Below, in pieces: positions 50,801-59,941 of a DNA stretch of 64,000 nt (its first letter is position 1; every line of letters begins with the position of its first letter). The position numbers were made by a program, and so were the translations under genes. This stretch comes from Polaribacter sp. NJDZ03 (lineage in GTDB: Bacteria; Bacteroidota; Bacteroidia; Flavobacteriales; Flavobacteriaceae), in assembly GCF_019263805.1 (NCBI RefSeq), contig NZ_CP079195.1:3583001-3647000 (forward strand). The letters run 5' to 3'. A model generated the notes under the pieces. It ran no database searches, had not been told where the DNA came from, and saw only the letters and a program-made list of their open reading frames with translations.

Positions 50801-53074
50801 GTGAAAATAATCAACTTACGCTCATCCGTCTTTTTAAAAATAAACTCATTTTTAATCTTTTCCTTATTTATGATGTCTTTTTTTTCTTGTGATAAAAAAC
50901 AAGATTATAAGGCTGTAGTAGCTGATAGTAGTGTTTTTCTTTCAGGAAAAATTATTCCTGATGATCATTTTTTAGGAGACCAGAAGTGTAAAGAATGTCA
51001 TCAAGATCAATTTAAAAATTGGGAAGGATCGCATCATGATAAAGCGATGGAAATTGCCGACAGTGTTTCTATTTTAGGTGATTTTAACAATCAGAAATTT
51101 ACAAGTCAGGGTGTGACATCTCATTTTTATAAAAAAGACAATGATTTTTATGTAAATACAGAAGGACCAGATGGTGAAAACCACGATTATAAAATAATAT
51201 ACACGTTTGGTATTACTCCTTTACAGCAATATATTGTTCAATTTCCAGACGGACATTACCAATGTTTAAGAACTGCTTGGGATTCTGTAGAGAATAAATG
51301 GTTCGATTTATATCCAGATTTTAAAGTTGTACACTCTGAGTGGTTGCATTGGTCTAGAGGTGGTTTAAATTGGAATAATATGTGTTCTGATTGTCACTCT
51401 ACAAATGTTCGTAAAAATTACGATGCAGAAACACATAGTTATAATACCGAGTTTGCAATTATTAATGTGAATTGTGAAGCGTGTCATGGTCCAGGAAAAG
51501 AACATGTTGCCGATGTAGATAAACTTGGTGAAGATTACATGGACAGCGGAACTTTTCAAATGACAATAAAAACAAGGCCTAAAGAATTGGTAGACCAATG
51601 CGCACGTTGCCATATGAGAAGAGAGCAGTTTTCTGGAGCCTTTAATTTTGAAGGAACGATGTTAGATCATTATTATCCACAGTTATTAGAAGCTCCTTTA
51701 TATCAGGCAGACGGACAAATTTTAGATGAAGATTATGTGTATGGTTCGTTTACGCAGAGTAAAATGTATCAAAATGATGTAACTTGTACAGATTGCCATG
51801 ATGCACATACATTAAAACTAAAGTTTGATGGTAATAAATTGTGTGCGCAATGTCATGTTTCAGAAAAATATGATACTCCTACACATCATTTTCACGAACA
51901 AAATACCGATGGGGCAAAATGTATTAACTGCCACATGACAGGAAGATTTTATATGGGAAATGACTTTAGAAGAGATCATAGTTTTAGAGTGCCAAGACCA
52001 GATTTAAGTGTAAAATATGGAAATCCAAATGCTTGTTCTGGTTGTCACAAAGATAAAGATGATGTTTGGGCAGCCGAAAATTTCACAAAATTATTTGGAG
52101 AGGTAGATTCTATTCATTATTCAGAAAAATTAGCACCAGGAATAACCATGCAACCAAATGGTCATGAAGGTTTAATTGATTTGATGCACGATACGCATCA
52201 ACCCGAAATAGTAAGAGCATCTGCAACAAAAGTGTTGGCTAATTACAATGCACAGAATTTTGTGGAAGATTATATTTCACTTTTAAATGATGATTCTGCC
52301 TTGGTAAGAGCAGCCAGTGTAGATGTTTTAGGTGGCATAAATACCACGGATTATAATGCTTATTTTTTACCTTTATTAGAAGACCCAAAAAGAACTGTTA
52401 GAGTAAAGGCTTTTTATGGTTTAGGAGGTTTGGCTGAAACAGATGTGCCTGAAGTTTATAAAGAAAGTTATCAAAAAGTAAAAAAAGAATTTTGGTTACA
52501 TATTGATACAAATTTAGATTTTGTAGGGATAAGAATGAAAAAAGGTGACTATTTTCTAAAACAGGGATATATAGAAAAAGCCATAGAAACTTTTGAAAGT
52601 GCTCAATCTATTGATGTCATTAACAATCAAATTAGAATAAATTTAGCTACATTATATTATAATATTAAAGATTATGAAAAGGCTGAAATAGCTTTTAAAA
52701 CAGTTATTGAACAAGAGCCAGAATATGGACCTGTTTATTACTCTTTAGCTTTAATGTATGCAGAATTAAATAGAGAAGATGAGGCAATTGAGCAACTTAA
52801 AATAGCGATGGTAAAAATGCCTGACAATATTCGTGTTTATTATAATTTAGGATTGTTGTACGATAAAAAACAAGACTTTAAAAATAGTGAGAAAGCATTG
52901 GTCAAAGGTTTAAAAGTAGATGCGCAAAATGAAGGTTTATTGTATGCATTGGCTTATTTATATTCTAAATCTGATCAAAAAGTAAAAGCGAAGAATATTG
53001 TGGAAAGATTAGTAGATTTATACCCAAAGAACCAACAGTATATTAATTTTCTAAATCAATTAGAATTAGATTAA
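50801..53074 (+). CDS. Octaheme c-type cytochrome lipoprotein with HEAT and TPR repeats
   Basis: A 757-residue protein starting at GTG 50801, chosen because it gives the basic N-terminus and lipobox SFFSC (C30). Eight CxxCH haem motifs lie between residues 63 and 416: CKECH, CSDCH, CEACH, CARCH, CTDCH, CAQCH, CINCH and CSGCH. HEAT-like repeats follow (EIVRASATKVLANYN; ALVRAASVDVLGGI; RTVRVKAFYGLGGL), then TPR units (RINLATLYYNIKDYEKAEIAF and later) to the end. It is probably a surface or periplasmic electron carrier or multihaem reductase; substrate unknown. Confidence 0.92.
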   Translation: MKIINLRSSVFLKINSFLIFSLFMMSFFSCDKKQDYKAVVADSSVFLSGKIIPDDHFLGDQKCKECHQDQFKNWEGSHHDKAMEIADSVSILGDFNNQKFTSQGVTSHFYKKDNDFYVNTEGPDGENHDYKIIYTFGITPLQQYIVQFPDGHYQCLRTAWDSVENKWFDLYPDFKVVHSEWLHWSRGGLNWNNMCSDCHSTNVRKNYDAETHSYNTEFAIINVNCEACHGPGKEHVADVDKLGEDYMDSGTFQMTIKTRPKELVDQCARCHMRREQFSGAFNFEGTMLDHYYPQLLEAPLYQADGQILDEDYVYGSFTQSKMYQNDVTCTDCHDAHTLKLKFDGNKLCAQCHVSEKYDTPTHHFHEQNTDGAKCINCHMTGRFYMGNDFRRDHSFRVPRPDLSVKYGNPNACSGCHKDKDDVWAAENFTKLFGEVDSIHYSEKLAPGITMQPNGHEGLIDLMHDTHQPEIVRASATKVLANYNAQNFVEDYISLLNDDSALVRAASVDVLGGINTTDYNAYFLPLLEDPKRTVRVKAFYGLGGLAETDVPEVYKESYQKVKKEFWLHIDTNLDFVGIRMKKGDYFLKQGYIEKAIETFESAQSIDVINNQIRINLATLYYNIKDYEKAEIAFKTVIEQEPEYGPVYYSLALMYAELNREDEAIEQLKIAMVKMPDNIRVYYNLGLLYDKKQDFKNSEKALVKGLKVDAQNEGLLYALAYLYSKSDQKVKAKNIVERLVDLYPKNQQYINFLNQLELD

Positions 53075-53154
53075 ATTTATTTGAAGGGTTTTTATCAATA
53101 AAAATAAGTTTATAACAGTTAATTTTCATTTTTGTATTTTTATGAAAAAAGAAA

Positions 53155-53841
53155 ATGGAAAAGTTAACTATTAAATCTTGGGCTTTAGATGATAGGCCTA
53201 GAGAAAAGTTGTTGGCAAAAGGAAAATCAGCACTTTCTGATGCAGAATTAATAGCAATCCTTATCGGTTCTGGTAACAGGCAAGAAAGCGCTGTAGCATT
53301 GTCTAAAAGAATTTTGCAATATGTAGCTGGCAACATAAACGAGCTTGCAAAATTATCCGTAGAAAAATTAACCACTTTTAAGGGAATAGGAGAAGCAAAG
53401 GCAATTGCTATTATTACCGCCTTAGAAATTGGTAAAAGACGTCAATTAGAAATTGCCTTAGAAAAACCTAAGATTACGAGTAGTAAGGATGGTTTTAATT
53501 TAATGCAACCTGTTATTGGAGATTTAGAGCACGAAGAATTTTGGGTGCTATTTTTAAATAATTCTAACAAAGTTTTAGCAAAAAGTCAGATTAGTAAAGG
53601 AGGCTTAACTGCCACGGTTGTAGACGTTAGGTTGTTGTTTAAAAGAGCCTTAGAATTGGCATCTGTAGCAATGATTGTTTGCCATAATCATCCTTCTGGT
53701 AAATTACAACCTAGTAATGCAGATAAACAACTTACTCAAAAAATTAAAGAAGCAGGAAACACTTTAGATATAAAGCTGCTAGATCATTTAATTATTACCG
53801 AAAAAGCGTATTTTAGCTTTGCAGATGAAGGATTGCTTTAG
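53155..53841 (+). CDS. radC: RadC family JAMM-domain protein
   Basis: A 228-residue protein with N-terminal helix-hairpin-helix (LTTFKGIGEAKAIAI, 72-86) and a C-terminal JAMM metalloprotease-like motif: H177-N-H179-P-S-G...D190 (VCHNHPSGKLQPSNAD). It is full length. RadC was named as a repair protein, but the actual activity is unsettled. It stands alone, with an ACTGAGACTG repeat tract after it. Confidence 0.95.
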   Translation: MEKLTIKSWALDDRPREKLLAKGKSALSDAELIAILIGSGNRQESAVALSKRILQYVAGNINELAKLSVEKLTTFKGIGEAKAIAIITALEIGKRRQLEIALEKPKITSSKDGFNLMQPVIGDLEHEEFWVLFLNNSNKVLAKSQISKGGLTATVVDVRLLFKRALELASVAMIVCHNHPSGKLQPSNADKQLTQKIKEAGNTLDIKLLDHLIITEKAYFSFADEGLL

Positions 53842-53934
53842 TTTGCAGTTATCGGTTTTAGTAATCATTTAAAAAGGGTACTTGAAATTATAACTGAACA
53901 CTGAGACTGCAAACTGAGACTGAAAACTGAATAC
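53842..53934. repeat. Short ACTGAGACTG repeat tract after radC
   Basis: ACTGAGACTG occurs twice (from 53900 and 53914), with further AACTGA units around them. GTTTGCAGT at 53841-53849 is the inverse of ACTGCAAAC within the tract, so the region can fold back. I recall CAGTCTCAGTTTGCAGT-like tracts in other Bacteroidota intergenic DNA. Confidence 0.55.
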
Positions 53935-55239
53935 ATGATACTAGTTTACACACATAAAATTACCCCAAGAGTTCGTTATATTTTTAAACATATTCTTACA
54001 AGAACTTTATTAATTCCGGTAGATTTTACTTCTAAAGTAGAAGAATTTGTGGCTTTTAATGGTCCTAAAATGACCTACACAAAAACACCTTTAGGAAATG
54101 AATTTTTTGTAAAAAGTAATAATTTACTGTTTGAGCAAGGTGTTAATGATATGGAAATTTCTATGCAGAAATGGGATGAAACGCCTTGTTTCTTTAAAAC
54201 CGGACCAAAGTCTTCTATTCCTTTTGATGTTTTTGCGGCCAGCTTTTATCTTATTACTAGATATGAAGAATATTTACCACACGTAAAAGATATTCATGGT
54301 CGTTATACTGCAGACCAGAGTTTGGCTTATAAAAAACGTTTTTTAGAAAAACCAGTAGTAGATATTTGGGCTTATAAATTATTAGATGCTTTAAAAGAAA
54401 AGTTTCCAGATTATGATTACAAAAATCGTACGTATGAATTTATTTCTACGGTAGATATTGATAATGCATATGCTTATAAATATAAAAGCTTGATAAGAAG
54501 TGTAGGCGGTTTTATTAATGATTTACTTTATTTTAGAGTGTTAGATGTTTGGAATCGATTTGCAGTTACGTTCAATCTAAAAAAAGATCCTTTTGATACT
54601 TTTCAGAAAATTTTAGAGATTAAAAAGGAATATAAAATTAAAACAATCTTTTTCTTTTTAATTGGCGATTATACTACTTTTGATACCAATGTTTCTGCTT
54701 CAAAAAGTAAGTACAAACTACTTATTAAAGAAATGGTAGATTATGCAAAAGTGGGTTTACATCCTTCTTATTTTACCATGCACAATACTTCTTTATTAAA
54801 AAAGGAAAAACTGAGATTAGAGAATATTATTAATTCTCCAATTCAGAGGTCTAGGCAACATTATTTGCGATTTAGTTTGCCAGAAACGTATCAACATTTA
54901 ATAGATTTAGAAGTAGAAGAAGATTACTCTATGGGCTATGCAAGTAACGTAGGTTTTAGAGCAAGTACGTGTACGCCTTTTTATTTTTACGATTTAGATT
55001 TCGAAATTCAAACCCCGTTAAAGGTATTTCCATTTGCATTAATGGACACTACTTTAAACGATTACATGAAGCTAACACCTAAACAATCTTTAGGAAGAAT
55101 AAGAGATATAAAAAATGAGGTAAAAGCGGTTAACGGAACTTTTATAACCTTATTTCATAATGAAAGTTTAAGTGATTATTTACGTTGGAAAGGCTGGAAA
55201 AGATTGTATGAATCTATGATTAAAATAGCTGTTTCATAA
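53935..55239 (+). CDS. Polysaccharide deacetylase-like protein, large form
   Basis: A 434-residue protein. An N-terminal domain of about 140 residues (VYTHKITPRVRYIFKHIL...ASFYLITRYEEYL) precedes a deacetylase-like barrel with STVDIDNAYAYKY (metal-site Asp pair), VGLHPSY and LRFSLPETYQHLIDLEVEEDYSMGY. Similar proteins occur in Bacteroidota surface-polysaccharide loci. It overlaps the following acyltransferase-like gene by one base. Confidence 0.8.
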   Translation: MILVYTHKITPRVRYIFKHILTRTLLIPVDFTSKVEEFVAFNGPKMTYTKTPLGNEFFVKSNNLLFEQGVNDMEISMQKWDETPCFFKTGPKSSIPFDVFAASFYLITRYEEYLPHVKDIHGRYTADQSLAYKKRFLEKPVVDIWAYKLLDALKEKFPDYDYKNRTYEFISTVDIDNAYAYKYKSLIRSVGGFINDLLYFRVLDVWNRFAVTFNLKKDPFDTFQKILEIKKEYKIKTIFFFLIGDYTTFDTNVSASKSKYKLLIKEMVDYAKVGLHPSYFTMHNTSLLKKEKLRLENIINSPIQRSRQHYLRFSLPETYQHLIDLEVEEDYSMGYASNVGFRASTCTPFYFYDLDFEIQTPLKVFPFALMDTTLNDYMKLTPKQSLGRIRDIKNEVKAVNGTFITLFHNESLSDYLRWKGWKRLYESMIKIAVS

Positions 55240-56108
55240 TGATTCAATATGTTAAAAGAAAAGATTTAAATATTCTTAAATATGATGCTTGTATAGAAAA
55301 TTCTATTCAATCTAGAATCTATGCTTTTTCTTGGTACTTAGATATTGTTGCAGAAAACTGGGATGTTTTAGTTTTAGATGATTATAAAGTGGTGATGCCA
55401 TTGCCATGGAAACAAAAATATTTTATAAAATATATTACACAACCTTTTTTTTGTCAGCAATTGGGGGTTTTTTCGATAGAAAATATAACTGAAGATTTGT
55501 TTTCCGATTTTTTGAAAGCGCTACCAAAAACCTTTGTGAAAATTAATTTACAATTTAATTCTGATAATTATCTGATCGGGAAAATGAATTGTAGAATTAA
55601 TTACACCTTAGGGTTAAATAAAAATTATGATATTATTTTTAAATCTTTTTCAAAAAGAAGAAAACGTTCTGTAAAAGCAGGAGAAAAAAATAATTTACTT
55701 ATAGAAAGTAGTTCTATATCAGATTTAATCAAAATTAAAAAGGAGTTTTATGATCATATCAGTTTTCCTGAAAACTTGATTGAAAAATTAGCAGGTTATG
55801 TAGTAAATAATGATAAAGGTTTTGTTTTAGGTGTTTTTAAGGATGATATTTTATTAGGAGGCTCGTTATTTTTAAAATCTAATAATAGAATTATTTACTT
55901 GTTTTCGGCTTATAATAATGAAGCAAGAAAATTAAATGCATCGAGTTTTTTAATAAATAATGTTATTAAAGAATATCAAAATTCTAATTTTACATTAGAT
56001 TTTGAGGGGAGTAACTTACCTGATATTGGTTCTTTTTTTAAGAGTTTTGGAGCCGAAAATGAACGTTACTATTATTTAAACTCTAATGCATTAAATATGT
56101 TTTTTTAA
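55239..56108 (+). CDS. FemAB/GNAT-like acyltransferase of a polysaccharide locus
   Basis: A 289-residue soluble protein. The C-terminal half (about 130-289) looks like a FemAB/GNAT fold: SKRRKRSVKAGEKNNLLI, GFVLGVFKDDILLGGSLFLKSNNRIIYLFSAYN, then LDFEGSNLPDIGSFFKSFGAENERYYYL. It probably transfers an acyl or aminoacyl group to a glycan; the assignment rests on fold-like motifs. A damaged fragment with the same DFEGS region lies at 58197. Confidence 0.7.
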   Translation: MIQYVKRKDLNILKYDACIENSIQSRIYAFSWYLDIVAENWDVLVLDDYKVVMPLPWKQKYFIKYITQPFFCQQLGVFSIENITEDLFSDFLKALPKTFVKINLQFNSDNYLIGKMNCRINYTLGLNKNYDIIFKSFSKRRKRSVKAGEKNNLLIESSSISDLIKIKKEFYDHISFPENLIEKLAGYVVNNDKGFVLGVFKDDILLGGSLFLKSNNRIIYLFSAYNNEARKLNASSFLINNVIKEYQNSNFTLDFEGSNLPDIGSFFKSFGAENERYYYLNSNALNMFF

Positions 56109-56122
56109 TATATAATGAAATA

Positions 56123-57091
56123 ATGAATCCTATTTTAAAAAAACTTATTGCAGTATCTAATCAAAGGGTAATTGTACCGTTTTATCACAAAGTTTCTGAT
56201 GAAAAACCAACCTTTGAAAAAAGTTTATATCCATCTAGAAAAATTGCAGAATTTAAAAATGATATTGATGTTTTAGGTAATTATTTCAATCCTATTTCTA
56301 TGAAAGAATTTATAGAAATTTCTAAATCTAAGGATGAATTAAATCAGAATTACTTTCACTTAACTTTTGATGATGGTCTTTCTAACTTCTACAAAATAGT
56401 CGCTCCAATTTTAAAAGAAAGAAATATACCTGCAACTGTTTTTATAAACTCAGATTTTGTTGATAATAAAGCGCTTTTCTTTAGATATAAAGCTAGTTTA
56501 TTATTTCAAGTTTATGAAAAATCATCCGTAAAATGTAAAAAAGTATTTCATGATTTTTTTGAAGGTAAAGAAGCTATAGAAGAAATTTTGTTTGCAATTA
56601 ATTATAACAATAAACATATTTTAGATGAATTAGCAAATGCTGTTAATTATAGTTTTGAGGAATATCTAGAAACGGAGAAACCTTACTTATCTTCTATTCA
56701 AATTAATGAATTGATAGATACGGGGTTTACTGTTGGGGCACACTCTAAGAGCCATGCTTTGTATGCAGATATTAGTTTTAAGGAACAAGTTAACCAAACT
56801 AAAGAAAGTATGGATTGGTTGGTTCAGAAGTTTAATTTAGACGATCGTTTTTTTTCCTTTCCGTTTACAGATTTAGATGTTTCTAAAGAGTTTTTTACCA
56901 AACTATCAGAAGAAAAAATAATAGATATTAGTTTTGGTACATCCGGAATTAAAAAAGATAATATTGAAACTAATTTTCAAAGAATACCTTTTGAAATAGG
57001 AAACACAAATGCAGAAGACTATTTGTTAAAAGAATACATGAAATATTTTTTGAAGATTCCTTTTAAAAAAAATAAGATACATAGAAATTAA
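56123..57091 (+). CDS. Polysaccharide deacetylase (NodB type)
   Basis: A 322-residue protein with the NodB core: VPFYHKVSDE, HLTFDDGLSNFYKIVAPILKERNIPATVFINSDFVD (motif TFDDG) and VGAHSKSHALYADIS (HxxxH zinc ligands). It lacks a signal peptide, so it may act in the cytoplasm on an intermediate. The next gene starts directly after its stop. Confidence 0.9.
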   Translation: MNPILKKLIAVSNQRVIVPFYHKVSDEKPTFEKSLYPSRKIAEFKNDIDVLGNYFNPISMKEFIEISKSKDELNQNYFHLTFDDGLSNFYKIVAPILKERNIPATVFINSDFVDNKALFFRYKASLLFQVYEKSSVKCKKVFHDFFEGKEAIEEILFAINYNNKHILDELANAVNYSFEEYLETEKPYLSSIQINELIDTGFTVGAHSKSHALYADISFKEQVNQTKESMDWLVQKFNLDDRFFSFPFTDLDVSKEFFTKLSEEKIIDISFGTSGIKKDNIETNFQRIPFEIGNTNAEDYLLKEYMKYFLKIPFKKNKIHRN

Positions 57092-58192
57092 ATGGTTACT
57101 ATCAAAAAAATTTCACTTCAAGAATTGGAGAGCTATGTAAATTCTAAGGAGTTTATCAACCTACAAAACAAGCCAATATCAAAAGCTAGGGTAAGATCGT
57201 ATATAAATAATCCTAGAGCTCATAAAAATGATATTGTGTTGTTTATGGCTTTTAAAGAGCACCAAATTATTGGATATAGAACTGTTTGGGCAGATATATT
57301 TTATAATCAAGAAAAAAAAGTGTCTTTTGGTTGGTTAAGTGGAAGCTGGGTACATCCAGAGTTTCGTAGAAAAGGAGTTTCAACACTCATTTTTAATGAA
57401 GTTTTAAAAGATTGGGATTACAAATTAATGTACACAAATTACTCTGAGACCTCTAAGTTATTGTATGATAAAACAACGCAATTTAAATTGTTATACAGTT
57501 TAACAGGAACAAGATATTATATTCGATTTAGTCTTGCTGATATTTTACCACCAAAAAGAAGAATATTCGAGTTAACAAAAAGGTTTTGGTCCTTTGTTGA
57601 TGAGGTTTTAAATTTCATTTTTGATCTTCGATTTACTTTTAAAAATCAAACTAATAATAAAAATATTCAAGTAAAGGTTAATGAAGTTTGGAATGAAGAT
57701 ATTGTAGTTTTTCTTGAGAATTTTAATAATAATTTATTTAAAAGAAGTGAAAAAGAGTTTCAATGGATTCAAAGTTTTCCTTGGATTTTAACGAGTGAAG
57801 AGGTAAAACAAGAAAATAAGAGTTATTTTTTTTCTTGTTATGCAAATCAATTTGAATCTGATTTTTACACAATTTATAACAAAGATCAGCAATTGATTTC
57901 ATGTTTAATGATTACAATAAGAGATGGTCATTTAAAAATACCTTATTCATATTCTACAAATGAATATATGAATGAAATTTCAAGCTTTATTGTTGATATT
58001 TGTCTCCAGAAAAAGGTAAAAACAATTGTTGTATACAATCATGAATTGGAGGAGAAATTAAACCAGAAGCTTTTTTTTATAAAGAAAAAGACATTTAATC
58101 AAAAGTACTTTGTAACAAATAAATTGAGTAGTTCTATTTTAAAGTACACCATTTCGATTCAAACCGGAGATGGTGATGTGGTTTTTACTTAA
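57092..58192 (+). CDS. GNAT-type N-acetyltransferase
   Basis: A 366-residue protein. The N-terminal half is a GNAT domain with VSFGWLSGSWVHPEFRRKGVSTLIFNEVLKDW (acetyl-CoA loop RRKGVS). The C-terminal half is a second region with WNEDIVVFLENFNNNLFKRSEKEFQWI that may be another GNAT-like unit without a clear loop. It probably acylates an amino sugar opened by the neighbouring deacetylases. Start and previous stop are adjacent. Confidence 0.82.
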   Translation: MVTIKKISLQELESYVNSKEFINLQNKPISKARVRSYINNPRAHKNDIVLFMAFKEHQIIGYRTVWADIFYNQEKKVSFGWLSGSWVHPEFRRKGVSTLIFNEVLKDWDYKLMYTNYSETSKLLYDKTTQFKLLYSLTGTRYYIRFSLADILPPKRRIFELTKRFWSFVDEVLNFIFDLRFTFKNQTNNKNIQVKVNEVWNEDIVVFLENFNNNLFKRSEKEFQWIQSFPWILTSEEVKQENKSYFFSCYANQFESDFYTIYNKDQQLISCLMITIRDGHLKIPYSYSTNEYMNEISSFIVDICLQKKVKTIVVYNHELEEKLNQKLFFIKKKTFNQKYFVTNKLSSSILKYTISIQTGDGDVVFT

Positions 58193-58196
58193 CTTA

Positions 58197-58280
58197 TTTC
58201 AAAATTCAAATTACATATTAGATTTTGAAGGATCTATAATTTAGGTGTTACTTTTTTATAAAGGTTTTTGAGTTAGTTTA
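58197..58280 (+). pseudogene. Fragment of a FemAB/GNAT-like gene
   Basis: The frame from 58197 reads FQNSNYILDFEGS, then ITI-like sequence with stops, against YQNSNFTLDFEGSNLPDIGSFFKSFG in the gene at 55239. The following FYKGF also matches FFKSF. The DNA is similar over about 80 bases with stops at 58242 and later. It is a decayed copy of that gene's C-terminal region between convergent genes. Confidence 0.8.
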
Positions 58281-58348
58281 GATGATTGTAATTTAATTAA
58301 ACACAGCATTTTTTTTGAGAAACGAATTAAACGTACCGGTTTATAAAA

Positions 58349-59941
58349 TTATTTTATCTTGTTTTTAGAATAATAAATGTACCATTGTGTAATTATCTCG
58401 TTGTAGTTTTTTGATGATTTATGAACGCTCAGTTTATTTGAATCCATTACAATAAACATTTGGTTTGTAATTGGTTTGTAATTCATCCAATCATTTTTTT
58501 GAATGAGGTACTGTTTTATATAAGTAGGTAAAAATGGTTTTATTTGGTTTTTTATTTTTTGAGCATAAATATTTTTTTCAGAAGGTTGTAATTCTTGTTC
58601 AAAATGTACATTATAGGATTTAAAATATTCATTAATTAGAACATCATCATAAAGAGTTTTCATAATTTTGTGCTTTACAGGAACTTTCTTAAAGAAATCT
58701 AACAATTCTTTATCCCAAAAAGGGAACCGATGTTCAAACCCGAAATACGTGTAAAAATTTGCTGAATTAAAAATGTATTTGGCAATTTTTTCTTTAAGAT
58801 CAAAATCTTCAAAAACAGATGAAGGAATTTTTTTTAAATAGTTTGTATCAAAATCTAATAATGTTTTTTCAACTTCTTTTTTTATCCTTTTTTTATTAGA
58901 AATGGTAAGTTTAAAATTAGAATATTTTTTTGAAATAATTAAATCAACAATTTTATTGTGTTCTAATTTTTCTGGAATTACTTTTAGAAACTGACTGCCA
59001 CCTAAAAAATCTCCTGCATAACCAGGAATAAAGATGGCGTTTTTGGGGATAACTTTATTGTCTTTTAAATGTTTTACAGCAAAATACTCTTGTAAATATG
59101 GCATAGAAGATAACTTTCCTGCAAAATGTGCGTATTCTTTAAATTCATTTGTTTCTAAATAATTGTTGATTATTTGAGAATCGTATTCAATAAAAAGCCA
59201 TTTAAAACCTAATACTTCTGCAGTTTTTTTAGAATTTTTAATTTCAAAACTATCTTTTCTTCCATAGGTATAACAAATTACATTTTTGTAATTGTGTTTT
59301 TTTAACATTACAGCAATTAATCTTGAATCAAATCCACCGCTTAAAGGAATAATAGCAGTTCTATTATTTAATGATCTAATAAAGCGTTTAAAAGTATTTT
59401 CAAACGCATTTATAGCTTTGTTTTTTAATATTGCATAAGAATCTGAACTTTCTTTTTCTATAGCGTAGGAATAAAAAAAATCACTTTCAACGATATGATT
59501 CTTTTCAACGATTAGAAACTCACTTGCTTGAACTTGATAAACATTTTTTAGTAATGTTTTTTTTCCTTGAGTGTGGTTTGCTGCCTTAAAATCTATTTCA
59601 GAAGTGGTATCAAAATCGTTAATATTAAAGGTGTCTTTTAAATAATGAATATCATCACTTAAAAAAAGTTTTTTATTTTGAAGTGTATAAAAAAGAGGGA
59701 AGGTCCTAGTAACATCAGAAGCTATAAAAATATTTTCTTTATTTTTAATAATGATAGTAAAAACACCATTAATGGTATTTAAAACTTCTTTAAATTTATC
59801 TGTCGTTGTTATTTTAGAAAGTAGATTTAAGGCTTTTTCTTTTTCGTAAAACGTATCATTTATATAAAAATACCCTTTTATAGAAACCGTATTGTTTTTA
59901 TACCAAGAAAAACCTAAATTATGTTTTAATGTAATTTCCAT
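58349..59941 (-). CDS. Asparagine-synthetase-like protein without the glutaminase cysteine
   Basis: A 530-residue protein. The N-terminal 170 residues resemble the class-II amidotransferase fold, but the chain begins MEITLKHNL, so the catalytic Cys2 is missing. The synthetase domain has the PPi loop IPLSGGFDSRLIAVM and the later IPGYAGDFLGGS. It could be an ammonia-using or cyclising ligase for a polysaccharide decoration or peptide. Its start overlaps the CapA gene stop by one base. Confidence 0.85.
   Translation of the reverse strand: MEITLKHNLGFSWYKNNTVSIKGYFYINDTFYEKEKALNLLSKITTTDKFKEVLNTINGVFTIIIKNKENIFIASDVTRTFPLFYTLQNKKLFLSDDIHYLKDTFNINDFDTTSEIDFKAANHTQGKKTLLKNVYQVQASEFLIVEKNHIVESDFFYSYAIEKESSDSYAILKNKAINAFENTFKRFIRSLNNRTAIIPLSGGFDSRLIAVMLKKHNYKNVICYTYGRKDSFEIKNSKKTAEVLGFKWLFIEYDSQIINNYLETNEFKEYAHFAGKLSSMPYLQEYFAVKHLKDNKVIPKNAIFIPGYAGDFLGGSQFLKVIPEKLEHNKIVDLIISKKYSNFKLTISNKKRIKKEVEKTLLDFDTNYLKKIPSSVFEDFDLKEKIAKYIFNSANFYTYFGFEHRFPFWDKELLDFFKKVPVKHKIMKTLYDDVLINEYFKSYNVHFEQELQPSEKNIYAQKIKNQIKPFLPTYIKQYLIQKNDWMNYKPITNQMFIVMDSNKLSVHKSSKNYNEIITQWYIYYSKNKIK

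Noticed and set aside
50674..50892. 72-residue ORF before the cytochrome gene
   Set aside because: It overlaps the start of the octaheme gene in another frame and is Phe/Leu/Ile-rich from A/T-rich DNA.
53043..53375. Minus-strand ORF of 110 residues over the radC start
   Set aside because: It lies antisense to the radC coding region, has no recognisable domain, and its codons mirror the real gene.
53881..53934. CRISPR-like array in the ACTGAGACTG tract
   Set aside because: The units are about 10 bases, with only two clear copies and no unique spacers.
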